Of a stretch of 64,000 nt of DNA, positions 1 to 7,281 are shown piece by piece; position 1 is the stretch's first letter, and each line of letters starts with the position of its first letter. The position numbers were made by a program, and so were the translations under genes. The DNA lies in the NCBI GenBank assembly GCA_016125165.1, contig WGMH01000004.1:248001-312000 (forward strand), written 5' to 3'. A model generated the notes under the pieces. It searched no databases. It was not told the origin of the DNA and saw only the letters and a list, made by a program, of their open reading frames with translations. Source of the stretch: Alphaproteobacteria bacterium (GTDB lineage: Bacteria; Pseudomonadota; Alphaproteobacteria; Micropepsales; Micropepsaceae).

Positions 1-1139
1 GCCACCACCCATTTGTGCACTTCGGTGGGGCCGTCGTAAATGCGCATGGTGCGCAGCTTCGATGCCATCAGGTGCAGCGGCAATTCACGCGTCATGCCCA
101 TGGCGCCGAAGGTCTGCATCGCGCGATCGACCACGGTCCACGCCATTTCGGTGGCGAAGGCCTTGATCATCGAGATTTCCTGCCGCACGTCGCGGCCCTG
201 ATCGAGCTTCCACGCGCAATCATAGGTCATCAACCGCGCGGCATGGATTTGCGTGGCGGCCTCGGAAATCCACCACTGGATCGCCTGACGTTCCGACAGC
301 GGCAAGCCGAACGTCTTCCGCTGCGGGGCGAATTCGCAAATCATGTCGAGCGCACGCTGCGCCATGCCGATGGACCACGAAGCCATCTGGATGCGGCGCG
401 TGCCGAGGCGAAGCTGCATCGGCGCAAAGCCCTGCCCTTCGGTGCCGAGCAGCTTCCAGCCTTCCACGCGGCAATCTTCGAGCGCCACCTCATAGGTTGC
501 CGCGCCACCGATCATGGGAATGCGGCGGAGCACCTTGAAGCCCGGCGCATTGCCATCGACCAGAAAGGCGCTGATGCCGCCGCGCGCGCCTTTCTCCTTG
601 TCAGTCACCGCCATCAGGATGGTGAAATCCGCTTCGGCGGCGCGGCTGATCCAGATCTTGCGGCCGTTGATAATCCAGTCCTCGCCATCGCGCACCGCGC
701 GCGTTGTCATCGCGGCGGGATCGGAGCCAGCGCCCGGCTCGGAAATACCGATGGCGGAAACGGTTTCGCCGCGCACATAGGGCGCGAGATAGGCTTCGCG
801 CTGGCGCTCGTTCACCGTCGCCATCAGCATGCGCAGGTTCGGTGAATCCGGCGGCAGCGTGTAGGGCGTGACAGTGCGGCCCATCATTTCGTTCACGCCA
901 ACGAGTGCGACGGCGGGAAGATCGGTGCCGCCGACATCGACCGGCGCATCGAGGCCCCAAAGACCGAGCTTCTTCGAAATCTCGTCGAGCCGCGTGTAAT
1001 CGGATTCCTCAATGGTGAGCCCCTTGCCCGAGGCTTCGCGCGCCAGAACGCCGGCCTCCAGCGGCATCAGTTCGTCGTTCACGAACCGCTCCACGAGGTC
1101 TTTCAGCATCCGGTCTTCTTCGCTGAGTTCGAAATCCAT
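1..1139 (-). CDS. acyl-CoA dehydrogenase, 3' end cut off by the window edge
   Basis: FAD-dependent acyl-CoA dehydrogenase that oxidises an acyl-CoA to the 2,3-enoyl-CoA and passes electrons to ETF. The visible 379 codons begin MDFELSEEDR and read without a stop to the window edge. The flavin/substrate motif GISEPGAGSD lies at about residues 131-140 and the C-terminal block ends RIYDGPTEVHKW. In that block Asp stands where MCAD-type enzymes carry the catalytic Glu of YEGT, which is the pattern of ACAD10/11-like members, so the substrate may be branched, hydroxylated or long-chain. The protein is close to complete; only the last few residues should be missing. It is separated by about 300 bp from the next minus-strand gene and is probably transcribed on its own. 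Confidence 0.93.
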   Translation of the reverse strand, partial: MDFELSEEDRMLKDLVERFVNDELMPLEAGVLAREASGKGLTIEESDYTRLDEISKKLGLWGLDAPVDVGGTDLPAVALVGVNEMMGRTVTPYTLPPDSPNLRMLMATVNERQREAYLAPYVRGETVSAIGISEPGAGSDPAAMTTRAVRDGEDWIINGRKIWISRAAEADFTILMAVTDKEKGARGGISAFLVDGNAPGFKVLRRIPMIGGAATYEVALEDCRVEGWKLLGTEGQGFAPMQLRLGTRRIQMASWSIGMAQRALDMICEFAPQRKTFGLPLSERQAIQWWISEAATQIHAARLMTYDCAWKLDQGRDVRQEISMIKAFATEMAWTVVDRAMQTFGAMGMTRELPLHLMASKLRTMRIYDGPTEVHKWVV

Positions 1140-1376
1140 AGGCGTTTCCTTGGGGCGTTGTTCGGGTGCGGTTGTTGTTTTCCGGGGCGGCATCAAAGCG
1201 GCATTCGGGCCGGGACGGAAGCGGCAGAAATATTTTTGCGGGCCCCTTTCCGCAACGCCACCGGCATACCGGACCAACAAAAATGCCGCGGAATCCCCGG
1301 AGATTTACGGGCCGCGGCGGTTCAGGCGCAATTTCAGAGATAAGGAATTAGGTGGGGACCAGCGTTGCGCTGTTCA

Positions 1377-1400
1377 AGGGGGTGCGCGCCCTATTTTTTT
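1377..1400 (+). terminator. possible intrinsic terminator without an obvious plus-strand gene
   Basis: A short GC-rich inverted repeat (AGGG/CCCT around a GC loop, 1377-1392) is followed by a run of seven T at 1394-1400 on the plus strand. Both flanking genes lie on the minus strand, so it terminates no annotated gene. A small hairpin, CAGCG-TTG-CGCTG, lies just upstream at about 1360-1372. The rest of the 1140-1437 intergenic region shows nothing recognisable. It could end a small RNA; the stem is weak. Confidence 0.25.
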
Positions 1401-1437
1401 GCCGATTGGGCCTTAACGGGACGCGCACGCTCCTCGA

Positions 1438-2349
1438 CTACGGCTTCAGAAAGTCCACGATCATCTTCGTCGTCTCTTTCGGGTTTTCTTCCATGATCCA
1501 GTGGCCCGATCCCGGAACGATGCCGCCCTTCACGTTTGTGGCGACATAGCAGAGTTCGGTTGCCATGCCCGCGCCATAGGATTTCTCGCCGCCGATAGCA
1601 TACACCGGCATGGTGAGCTTGCCCTTCGCGAGCATCGCCTTGTTGTCGATGCCATCCTGCGGGAATGCCTTGAACTGCTCGAACGCATCATGGATCGCAT
1701 GCGGGCGCGCATAGAACGCGGTGTAATAGCGGCGCGTCGCTTCATCGATGTTCTTCGGATTGGCTGAAAGCTCGTTCCAGAAGCGGTCGAGATAAATGCG
1801 TTCGCGCCCGGCGACGAGCCGCTCTTCATCCGGCCCATAGAAATTGAAGTGCCACGTCTTGGGATTGAGAAGCTGTGCCTGCCAGGTGCCAAGGCCGGGC
1901 AGCGGCGCATCAATCACCACCCACTTGCTGACGAGGCCGGTATAGTTCGCGGCCAGCGCATAGCCAACCATGTTGCCGATGTCGTGGGTGACGAGTTCTG
2001 TCTTTTGAATCTTCAACTGACTGAGAATGCCGGCGACATCCTTCGCCTGATTGAGCTTGGTGTAACCGGTCTCGGGATGGGCCGAGAGCCCGATGCCGCG
2101 CAGGTCGGGCACGATCACCGTGCGCGTTTTCATCAGCTCGGCGGCAACAGGCGCCCACATATCGCCGGTATCGCCGAAACCGTGCAGCAACAGAACCGCA
2201 GGACCATGACCGCCAACACGCACATGGATGGTGGTGCCGTTGGTCTTCATGTCCTGAATTTTGAACGCAGCCGGAAAGGGCTGAACGGCTGCATTTGCCG
2301 TTCCGCCAAGACCGCAGAGCAACACCGCGGCCAACAAAAGTTTGCGCAA
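1438..2349 (-). CDS. exported alpha/beta hydrolase, epoxide hydrolase-like
   Basis: Secreted or periplasmic alpha/beta-fold hydrolase of 303 residues. I chose the TTG at 2349 because a GGGAGG Shine-Dalgarno lies five bases upstream and the product then starts with a clean signal peptide (RKLLLAAVLL, cleavage after ANA at about residue 20). The oxyanion motif HGFGD is at about residues 56-60. The nucleophile elbow reads HDIGNMVG with Asp at about 123, not Ser, and the catalytic His is in GSGHW at about residue 283. An Asp nucleophile is the mark of epoxide hydrolases, haloalkane dehalogenases and fluoroacetate dehalogenases, so it probably forms an alkyl-enzyme intermediate. The substrate cannot be told from the sequence. 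It stands alone. Confidence 0.88.
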   Translation of the reverse strand: MRKLLLAAVLLCGLGGTANAAVQPFPAAFKIQDMKTNGTTIHVRVGGHGPAVLLLHGFGDTGDMWAPVAAELMKTRTVIVPDLRGIGLSAHPETGYTKLNQAKDVAGILSQLKIQKTELVTHDIGNMVGYALAANYTGLVSKWVVIDAPLPGLGTWQAQLLNPKTWHFNFYGPDEERLVAGRERIYLDRFWNELSANPKNIDEATRRYYTAFYARPHAIHDAFEQFKAFPQDGIDNKAMLAKGKLTMPVYAIGGEKSYGAGMATELCYVATNVKGGIVPGSGHWIMEENPKETTKMIVDFLKP

Positions 2350-2586
2350 GAAAGCCTCCCGAGAAGCGCGCCGCAAAATCGGGCGCGCGGGAAGATGCTA
2401 TACCGGCGCAAAGAGCGCGAAACTCACAATCGGTTTGTGGGTTTGAACTACTTTCCGACAGGCGACCAAGTGCAATCAGGTCGGGGCTGGGTACTTTCAC
2501 GCCGCGACGGCTCTAGCGCCGTCTGCTGCACAAGATGCTCGATGGAAACTAGTGTGGCGCCCGTCAAGAAGTACAGAGCACGATGA

Positions 2587-3036
2587 TCAGCCTGGTAGCC
2601 ACTGAATAGCAGGCAGCGCGATACCAATTTCTATAAGAAGCGTGCTTCCGATCATTACCCAGACAAATACTGTGTAGATATCGGACAGTTCTTCCCCAAG
2701 GGGCCCTTCCGCAGCTTTTGGCGTTCTAGTCGCCTGCACAACAGCATCGAACAATAGATAACCTTCGTTGCGCGCGGCACGACTTCTCTGAAGTGCACGC
2801 TCAAATACTTTATTAATCACATGCCACGCAAAAAATATCGCCACCACGCCAAGAACTAAAAAGACCGTGTAGAACCACGGCTTGTGGTTTCCAGAAAAGC
2901 GTGAGAGAGCCAAAATCGAAGCCTGCATTATTATCGCATAGTACGTCGACTGCCATTGATAGTGCTTGTATTCGCGTATGTCCGATAAGCGCGCGTCTTG
3001 CATGAAAATAAGTTGTTGGTGAGCTTGCTCGTTCAT
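2587..3036 (-). CDS. small membrane protein of unknown function
   Basis: The 149-residue protein starts MNEQAHQQLI. The ATG at 3036 is preferred because GGGAG lies seven bases upstream. Three hydrophobic segments are visible: about residues 33-47, 54-74 and 120-142, the last ending only seven or so residues from the C terminus. A charged region rich in Arg and Glu joins the second and third. I recognise no domain. The gene and its flanks (about 2400-3200) are clearly richer in AT than the surrounding DNA, which hints at acquisition by transfer. It has no operon partner. Confidence 0.6.
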   Translation of the reverse strand: MNEQAHQQLIFMQDARLSDIREYKHYQWQSTYYAIIMQASILALSRFSGNHKPWFYTVFLVLGVVAIFFAWHVINKVFERALQRSRAARNEGYLLFDAVVQATRTPKAAEGPLGEELSDIYTVFVWVMIGSTLLIEIGIALPAIQWLPG

Positions 3037-3195
3037 TGCTCTACTCCCAATATCGCACACTCGAAATCAAACTCTCGCGTAGCGCCCCAAAAGACGTCAA
3101 AACAAGAATAAACACCAATACGTCCTGTTCAAGAACGTACAACTGTAGTGCACAGCTTCTCGTCGACCGATATCTATTAGTGTCGACACGCGCCG

Positions 3196-3227
3196 ACTGG
3201 GTGGCCGGGTCAAGCCCGGCCATGGCG
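3196..3227. repeat. REP-like palindromic repeat, copy 1
   Basis: An 8-bp inverted repeat, TGGCCGGG-TCAAG-CCCGGCCA (3202-3222), is preceded by ACTGGG. The same ACTGGGTGGC head occurs at 14860, and the GGGCCATGACA tail found there recurs at 52691-52739. Dispersed intergenic palindromes of this type (CCGGGTCAAGCCCGG) are common in alphaproteobacterial genomes. It lies between two minus-strand genes, near the 3' end of the ferredoxin gene. Confidence 0.55.
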
Positions 3228-3258
3228 CCTTGAGTTGGTAGTAGGTAGAGTGCGCCGC

Positions 3259-3579
3259 CTAGTGCTGGCTCTTCGGCATGCGGACGGTGAGGCCGTTGAG
3301 TTCGGGCGTCACCTTGATCTGGCAGGAGAGGCGCGAGTTCGGCTGCAGGTCTTGCGCGAAGTCGAGCATGGTTTCTTCCATGTCGCTCTTGGCCGGGATT
3401 TTGTCTTCGAAGGCCGCGTCCACATAGACGTGGCAGGTCGCGCAGGCGCAGGCGCCGCCGCAATCGGCATCGATGCCGGGGATGAGGTTCTTCACCGCGC
3501 CTTCCATGACGGACCAGCCATCCGGCACATCGACTTCGTGTTCTTTGCCGCTGTGCTCGACATATTTGATCTTGGACAT
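3259..3579 (-). CDS. 2Fe-2S ferredoxin, adrenodoxin/putidaredoxin type
   Basis: Small soluble electron carrier of 106 residues starting [17 protein letters not shown] precedes the ATG at 3579. The vertebrate-type 2Fe-2S ligand pattern is complete: C40-x5-C46-x2-C49 and C86 in the RLSCQI block, with one extra Cys at position 44. Such ferredoxins feed cytochromes P450 and other oxygenases or serve Fe-S assembly. The gene directly follows an FAD-dependent ferredoxin reductase gene on the same strand with a 64-bp gap, so the two probably form one electron-transfer unit. No P450 or other terminal oxygenase lies near them in this window. Confidence 0.93.
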   Translation of the reverse strand: MSKIKYVEHSGKEHEVDVPDGWSVMEGAVKNLIPGIDADCGGACACATCHVYVDAAFEDKIPAKSDMEETMLDFAQDLQPNSRLSCQIKVTPELNGLTVRMPKSQH

Positions 3580-3643
3580 GGCGGTTCCCCTGCTGGGCCT
3601 CTCTCGCAAGTTCGTCTTGGGCGGGCTCTAAATGACGCTAGCG

Positions 3644-4852
3644 TCAGGATATGTTTTTCATAGGTATGGCCGTGTCTGCAAGCCTTTCCGGCGCGACCCT
3701 TGCGCCCTCCCCGATCAGCTTGCGGCCAACGATGTATTCCGGGGCGGCGTTAACCGCCTCCACGGCGGCCACCACCCCATCGCGAAGGTGGAAAACCGCG
3801 AATTTCCGGGCGGCGGGATCGCCCCGTAGCACCTGCACGTCGCCAGGCTGGATCAGCCCCGCGATCTGGAGCTTGAGGTCGTACTGATCAGACCAGAACC
3901 ACGGCACCTCGCTATAGGGGGTGGGCTTGCCCACCATAGCGAGCGCGGCGTGCTTGGCCTGATCGATGGCGTTCTGGACGCATTCGAGGCGGATCTCGTT
4001 GCCGTCGCGCCCATGGTGGCGGGTGCAGTCGCCGGCCGCGAACACAGCCGGATCGGAGGTGGCGCAGAAGCGATCGACGATGATGCCGTCCTGGCAGGAA
4101 AGGCCCGCCGCCTCGGCAAGCCCCGGGTTGGGCATGATGCCGATACCGACCAGCGCCAGATCGAACGGATGGGACTTGCCGCCCGCGCGCACCGCTTCGA
4201 GCTTGCCGCCGCCCTCGAAGGCTTCAACGCCGGTGTTGAGCTTGAACTCGACGCCCGCCTCGCGGTGAACGCGCTCATAGAAATCCGACAGGATCGGAGA
4301 AACCGCGCGCGCCATCACGCGATCCAGCGCTTCGAACACGGTGACGGTGAGATCGTATTTGCGCGCCACCGCCGCCACTTCAAGGCCGATATAGCCGCCA
4401 CCAACGATGGCGATGCTCTTGGAGGTTTTGAACGCGGGACGGAGCGCATCCACATCGGCGATGGTGCGCAGGTAATGCACTCCCGGCAGCTTCGCGCCCG
4501 GCACCCGGATTTCACGCACGCGCGAGCCCGTCGCGATGAGGAGCTTGTCGTATGCGAGCGAGCGCCCATCGGCAAGCGCAACGAAGCGCGCCGTACGGTC
4601 GATGGCGGTGGCAGCGACACCGAGGATCAGTTCGCACTTCGCTTCCGCGTAAAAGGCGTCGGGCTTCAGGAAAAGTCTTTCGCGATCCATCGCACCGGAC
4701 AGATAGGCCTTGGACAACGGCGGGCGCTGATACGGCGGGAACGCTTCGTCGCCGACGACCGTGAGCGATCCCGCGAATCCCTCGGCCCGAAGGGTAGCTA
4801 TCGCCTGCACGGCCGCCTGCCCCGCGCCGATGATGACAATCCGCTCCGTCAT
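3644..4852 (-). CDS. FAD/NAD-dependent ferredoxin reductase
   Basis: 402-residue flavoprotein of the putidaredoxin/rubredoxin reductase family that moves electrons from NAD(P)H through FAD to a ferredoxin. The FAD-binding Rossmann motif GAGQAA is at residues 9-14, the NAD-binding motif GGGYIG at 151-156, and the ATG/GD region (AAGDCTRH) near residue 275. The C-terminal part carries the PWFWSDQYDLKLQIAG block typical of this family. The ATG at 4852 is preferred over upstream starts because GGAGA precedes it. It is followed on the same strand by the 2Fe-2S ferredoxin, its likely partner. Confidence 0.93.
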   Translation of the reverse strand: MTERIVIIGAGQAAVQAIATLRAEGFAGSLTVVGDEAFPPYQRPPLSKAYLSGAMDRERLFLKPDAFYAEAKCELILGVAATAIDRTARFVALADGRSLAYDKLLIATGSRVREIRVPGAKLPGVHYLRTIADVDALRPAFKTSKSIAIVGGGYIGLEVAAVARKYDLTVTVFEALDRVMARAVSPILSDFYERVHREAGVEFKLNTGVEAFEGGGKLEAVRAGGKSHPFDLALVGIGIMPNPGLAEAAGLSCQDGIIVDRFCATSDPAVFAAGDCTRHHGRDGNEIRLECVQNAIDQAKHAALAMVGKPTPYSEVPWFWSDQYDLKLQIAGLIQPGDVQVLRGDPAARKFAVFHLRDGVVAAVEAVNAAPEYIVGRKLIGEGARVAPERLADTAIPMKNIS

Positions 4853-4977
4853 GGTGTCTCCGCCAGCCAACCCGAAATGTCCCAAACGGGCCGGGGTTAC
4901 CATGTTAGACGTGGCTTGGGAATGCGGAGGATTCCCGCGCGTTGAGGCGCACCCTGCAGCACGCTAGAAAGCCGCTG

Positions 4978-5439
4978 ATGACACCCCGATCCTCCCGATT
5001 CGAAGGCCGGTTTGCGTTGCCCGACATCGACGCGACCGAAACGCTGGGCCGGCGCATCGCGGCGGGGCTTGCGCGCGGCGACCTCGTGACGCTGGAAGGC
5101 GATCTGGGCGCGGGGAAAACTACGCTGGCCCGCGCCATCCTGCGCGGGCTTGGCGTGGCCGAAGATGTGCCGAGCCCAACTTTCACCTTGGTGCAGGTAT
5201 ATGAGACTGCGCGCTTGCCAGTGCGCCATGTGGACCTCTATCGCGTGGAAGATCCCATGGAGATCGACGAGTTGGGACTGGACGAAGCGCTCGGCGAAGG
5301 CGCGGCGCTGGTGGAATGGCCGGAGCATGGCAGCGGCCGCTTGCCGGAGCCTTCGCTGCATGTGCAACTGACCGCAGATGATGCGCGGCAGGCCGCCGTG
5401 AGTGGCGATGCGCGCTGGAAAGAATTTTTGGGCGGATGA
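4978..5439 (+). CDS. tsaE: tRNA threonylcarbamoyladenosine biosynthesis ATPase TsaE
   Basis: ATPase of the complex that makes N6-threonylcarbamoyladenosine at position 37 of tRNAs reading ANN codons. The 153-residue product carries the P-loop GDLGAGKTT at 41-49, then the family block SPTFTLVQVYE and the HVDLYR motif, and ends with WPEHGSGRLPE. Length and order fit TsaE. I use the ATG at 4978; a TTG at 4942 is in frame but adds residues unlike the family. The stop overlaps the next start (ATGA at 5436), so it is translationally coupled to amgK. Confidence 0.95.
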   Translation: MTPRSSRFEGRFALPDIDATETLGRRIAAGLARGDLVTLEGDLGAGKTTLARAILRGLGVAEDVPSPTFTLVQVYETARLPVRHVDLYRVEDPMEIDELGLDEALGEGAALVEWPEHGSGRLPEPSLHVQLTADDARQAAVSGDARWKEFLGG

Positions 5440-6551
5440 TGGACACCGATCGCAAAGAACAGATGCAGGCGTTTCTGAAAGCGGCGGGCTGGGGCAACGC
5501 CGCGCAGCATCCGCTACCGGGCGATGCCTCCACGCGCCGGTACATTCGCCTTGAGAGGAACGGCACGCGCGCGATGCTGATGGACCAGCCGCAAAATGCT
5601 GAAGCGCCGCAGTGCCCTGCGGGTGCGACGCCCGATGAACGTCGCGCGCTGGGATACAATGCCATCGCACGCCTGGCAGGCGCGGACACCGGGCGCTTTG
5701 TTGCCGCAGCAAACTTTCTTCGCCTGCATGGATTGAGCGCGCCGGAAGTCTTTGCCGCCGACCATTCGTACGGCTTCGTGTTGAGCGAAGACCTTGGTGA
5801 CGCACTTTACGCCGATGTTCTGAACGATGGCGGCGATGCGCATGAACTTTATGGCGCGGCAGTGGACGCGCTCGCCAAGCTGCACCTGGCCGGCGCGCCA
5901 TCCCTGCTGCCGCCAGACAAGCCGCTGCATCCCTACGACGAGACCGCGCTCATAGCAGAAACCGATCTTTTGACCGAATGGTTCATGCCGCTCGCGCTTG
6001 GGCGGGCCGCAAGCGAAGACGAAATTGAAACACACCGCATGCTGTGGCGCCCGATTCTGCATGCCGCGCTTTCCGCGCCGCCCGTGTTCGTGCACCGCGA
6101 CTATCATGCGCAAAATTTGATGTGGCTGCCGGGACGCGAAGGCCTTGCGCGCGTGGGTATGATCGATTTCCAGGACGCGGTAGCTGGCGCTGCAAGCTAT
6201 GACCTGATCTCGCTCGTCGAGGATGCACGGCGCGACGTGGAGCCGGAACTCGCGCGCGCCATGAGTGCGCGCTACCTGGACACTTCACGCAGGCTGGGAT
6301 CAGACATCGACGAGGAGACCTACAGGTCGCAGATGGCCGTGATGGCAGCGCAGCGCAATGCCAAGATTGCGGGCATCTTTGCGCGTCTCTACAAGCGCGA
6401 CGGCAAACCGCGCTACCTTGCCTATCTGCCCCGCGTGTGGGGCTATCTGAACGCAGATTTGGAACATCCTGCGCTTTCGACGCTCAAGGCGTGGTATGAC
6501 AAGACCATTCCGCGCGAAAGGCGCGGCGTACCGGAAGGACTTTCGCAGTGA
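5436..6551 (+). CDS. amgK: anomeric MurNAc/GlcNAc kinase AmgK
   Basis: Aminoglycoside-phosphotransferase-fold kinase that phosphorylates the anomeric hydroxyl of N-acetylmuramate and N-acetylglucosamine in peptidoglycan recycling, bypassing de novo UDP-MurNAc synthesis. The 371-residue product begins with the family pattern PLPGDASTRRY, has the catalytic loop HRDYHAQN and the metal-binding IDFQDA block. It overlaps tsaE by four bases, and its stop overlaps the GTG start of murU. This tsaE-amgK-murU order is common in alphaproteobacteria and supports the call. Confidence 0.93.
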   Translation: MMDTDRKEQMQAFLKAAGWGNAAQHPLPGDASTRRYIRLERNGTRAMLMDQPQNAEAPQCPAGATPDERRALGYNAIARLAGADTGRFVAAANFLRLHGLSAPEVFAADHSYGFVLSEDLGDALYADVLNDGGDAHELYGAAVDALAKLHLAGAPSLLPPDKPLHPYDETALIAETDLLTEWFMPLALGRAASEDEIETHRMLWRPILHAALSAPPVFVHRDYHAQNLMWLPGREGLARVGMIDFQDAVAGAASYDLISLVEDARRDVEPELARAMSARYLDTSRRLGSDIDEETYRSQMAVMAAQRNAKIAGIFARLYKRDGKPRYLAYLPRVWGYLNADLEHPALSTLKAWYDKTIPRERRGVPEGLSQ

Positions 6552-7273
6552 GTTCGAAGATCACCCGCGCAATGATCATGGCGGCTGGCCTTGGCACGCG
6601 CATGCGTCCGCTGACCAATGATATCCCCAAGCCGATGGTGAAAGTGGCAGGCAAGCCCCTGATCGATCATGTGATCGACCGATTGGTGGGCGTTGGCGTA
6701 ACGCTGATCGTGGTCAATGTGCATTACAAGGGCGATATCCTGATTGAACATCTATCGAAGCGTACAGACGTGGAAATCCGGATTTCGGATGAGCGGACGG
6801 ACCTTCTGGATTCCGGCGGCGGCATCTTCAAGGCGCTGCACCATTTTGAAGGGCAACCCTTCTTCCATGCCAACGCCGATACAGTATGGGTCGAAGGTGC
6901 AAGCCACGCATTGCCCGCAATGGTCGCGCGCTGGAATGAAGACAAGATGGACGCGCTTATGCTACTGGCAGCAACGGTGAATACCGTATGCTACGATGGC
7001 CGCGGCGATTTCATGATGGATGCCGAGGGGCTTCTGACGCGCGTTCCTGATGGACGTATCTCACCCTTCGTGTGGATGAGCATTGAAATTGTCCATCCGC
7101 GGCTCTTTGATGGCGCGCCAAGTGGAAAATTCTCCATCAATCCGCTTTGGGATGTGGCGATCAAGAAGAAACGGCTCTACGGCATGCGCCTCGATGGCGT
7201 ATGGATGCACATCGACAGACCCGATGCGGTGCTCGAATCCGAGATTTACCTCGGCGATCTTGCGCCCGCCTGA
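6548..7273 (+). CDS. murU: N-acetylmuramate-1-phosphate uridylyltransferase MurU
   Basis: Nucleotidyltransferase that makes UDP-MurNAc from UTP and MurNAc-1-phosphate, the step after AmgK. It has 241 residues and a GTG start overlapping the amgK stop. The N-terminal sugar-nucleotidyltransferase signature MAAGLGTRMRPLTNDIPKPM is at about residues 11-30, and HANADTVW supplies the metal-binding acid. It lies eight bases upstream of addB, so the whole run from tsaE to addA is probably one transcript. Confidence 0.93.
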   Translation: MSSKITRAMIMAAGLGTRMRPLTNDIPKPMVKVAGKPLIDHVIDRLVGVGVTLIVVNVHYKGDILIEHLSKRTDVEIRISDERTDLLDSGGGIFKALHHFEGQPFFHANADTVWVEGASHALPAMVARWNEDKMDALMLLAATVNTVCYDGRGDFMMDAEGLLTRVPDGRISPFVWMSIEIVHPRLFDGAPSGKFSINPLWDVAIKKKRLYGMRLDGVWMHIDRPDAVLESEIYLGDLAPA

Positions 7274-7281
7274 CATCGAAA

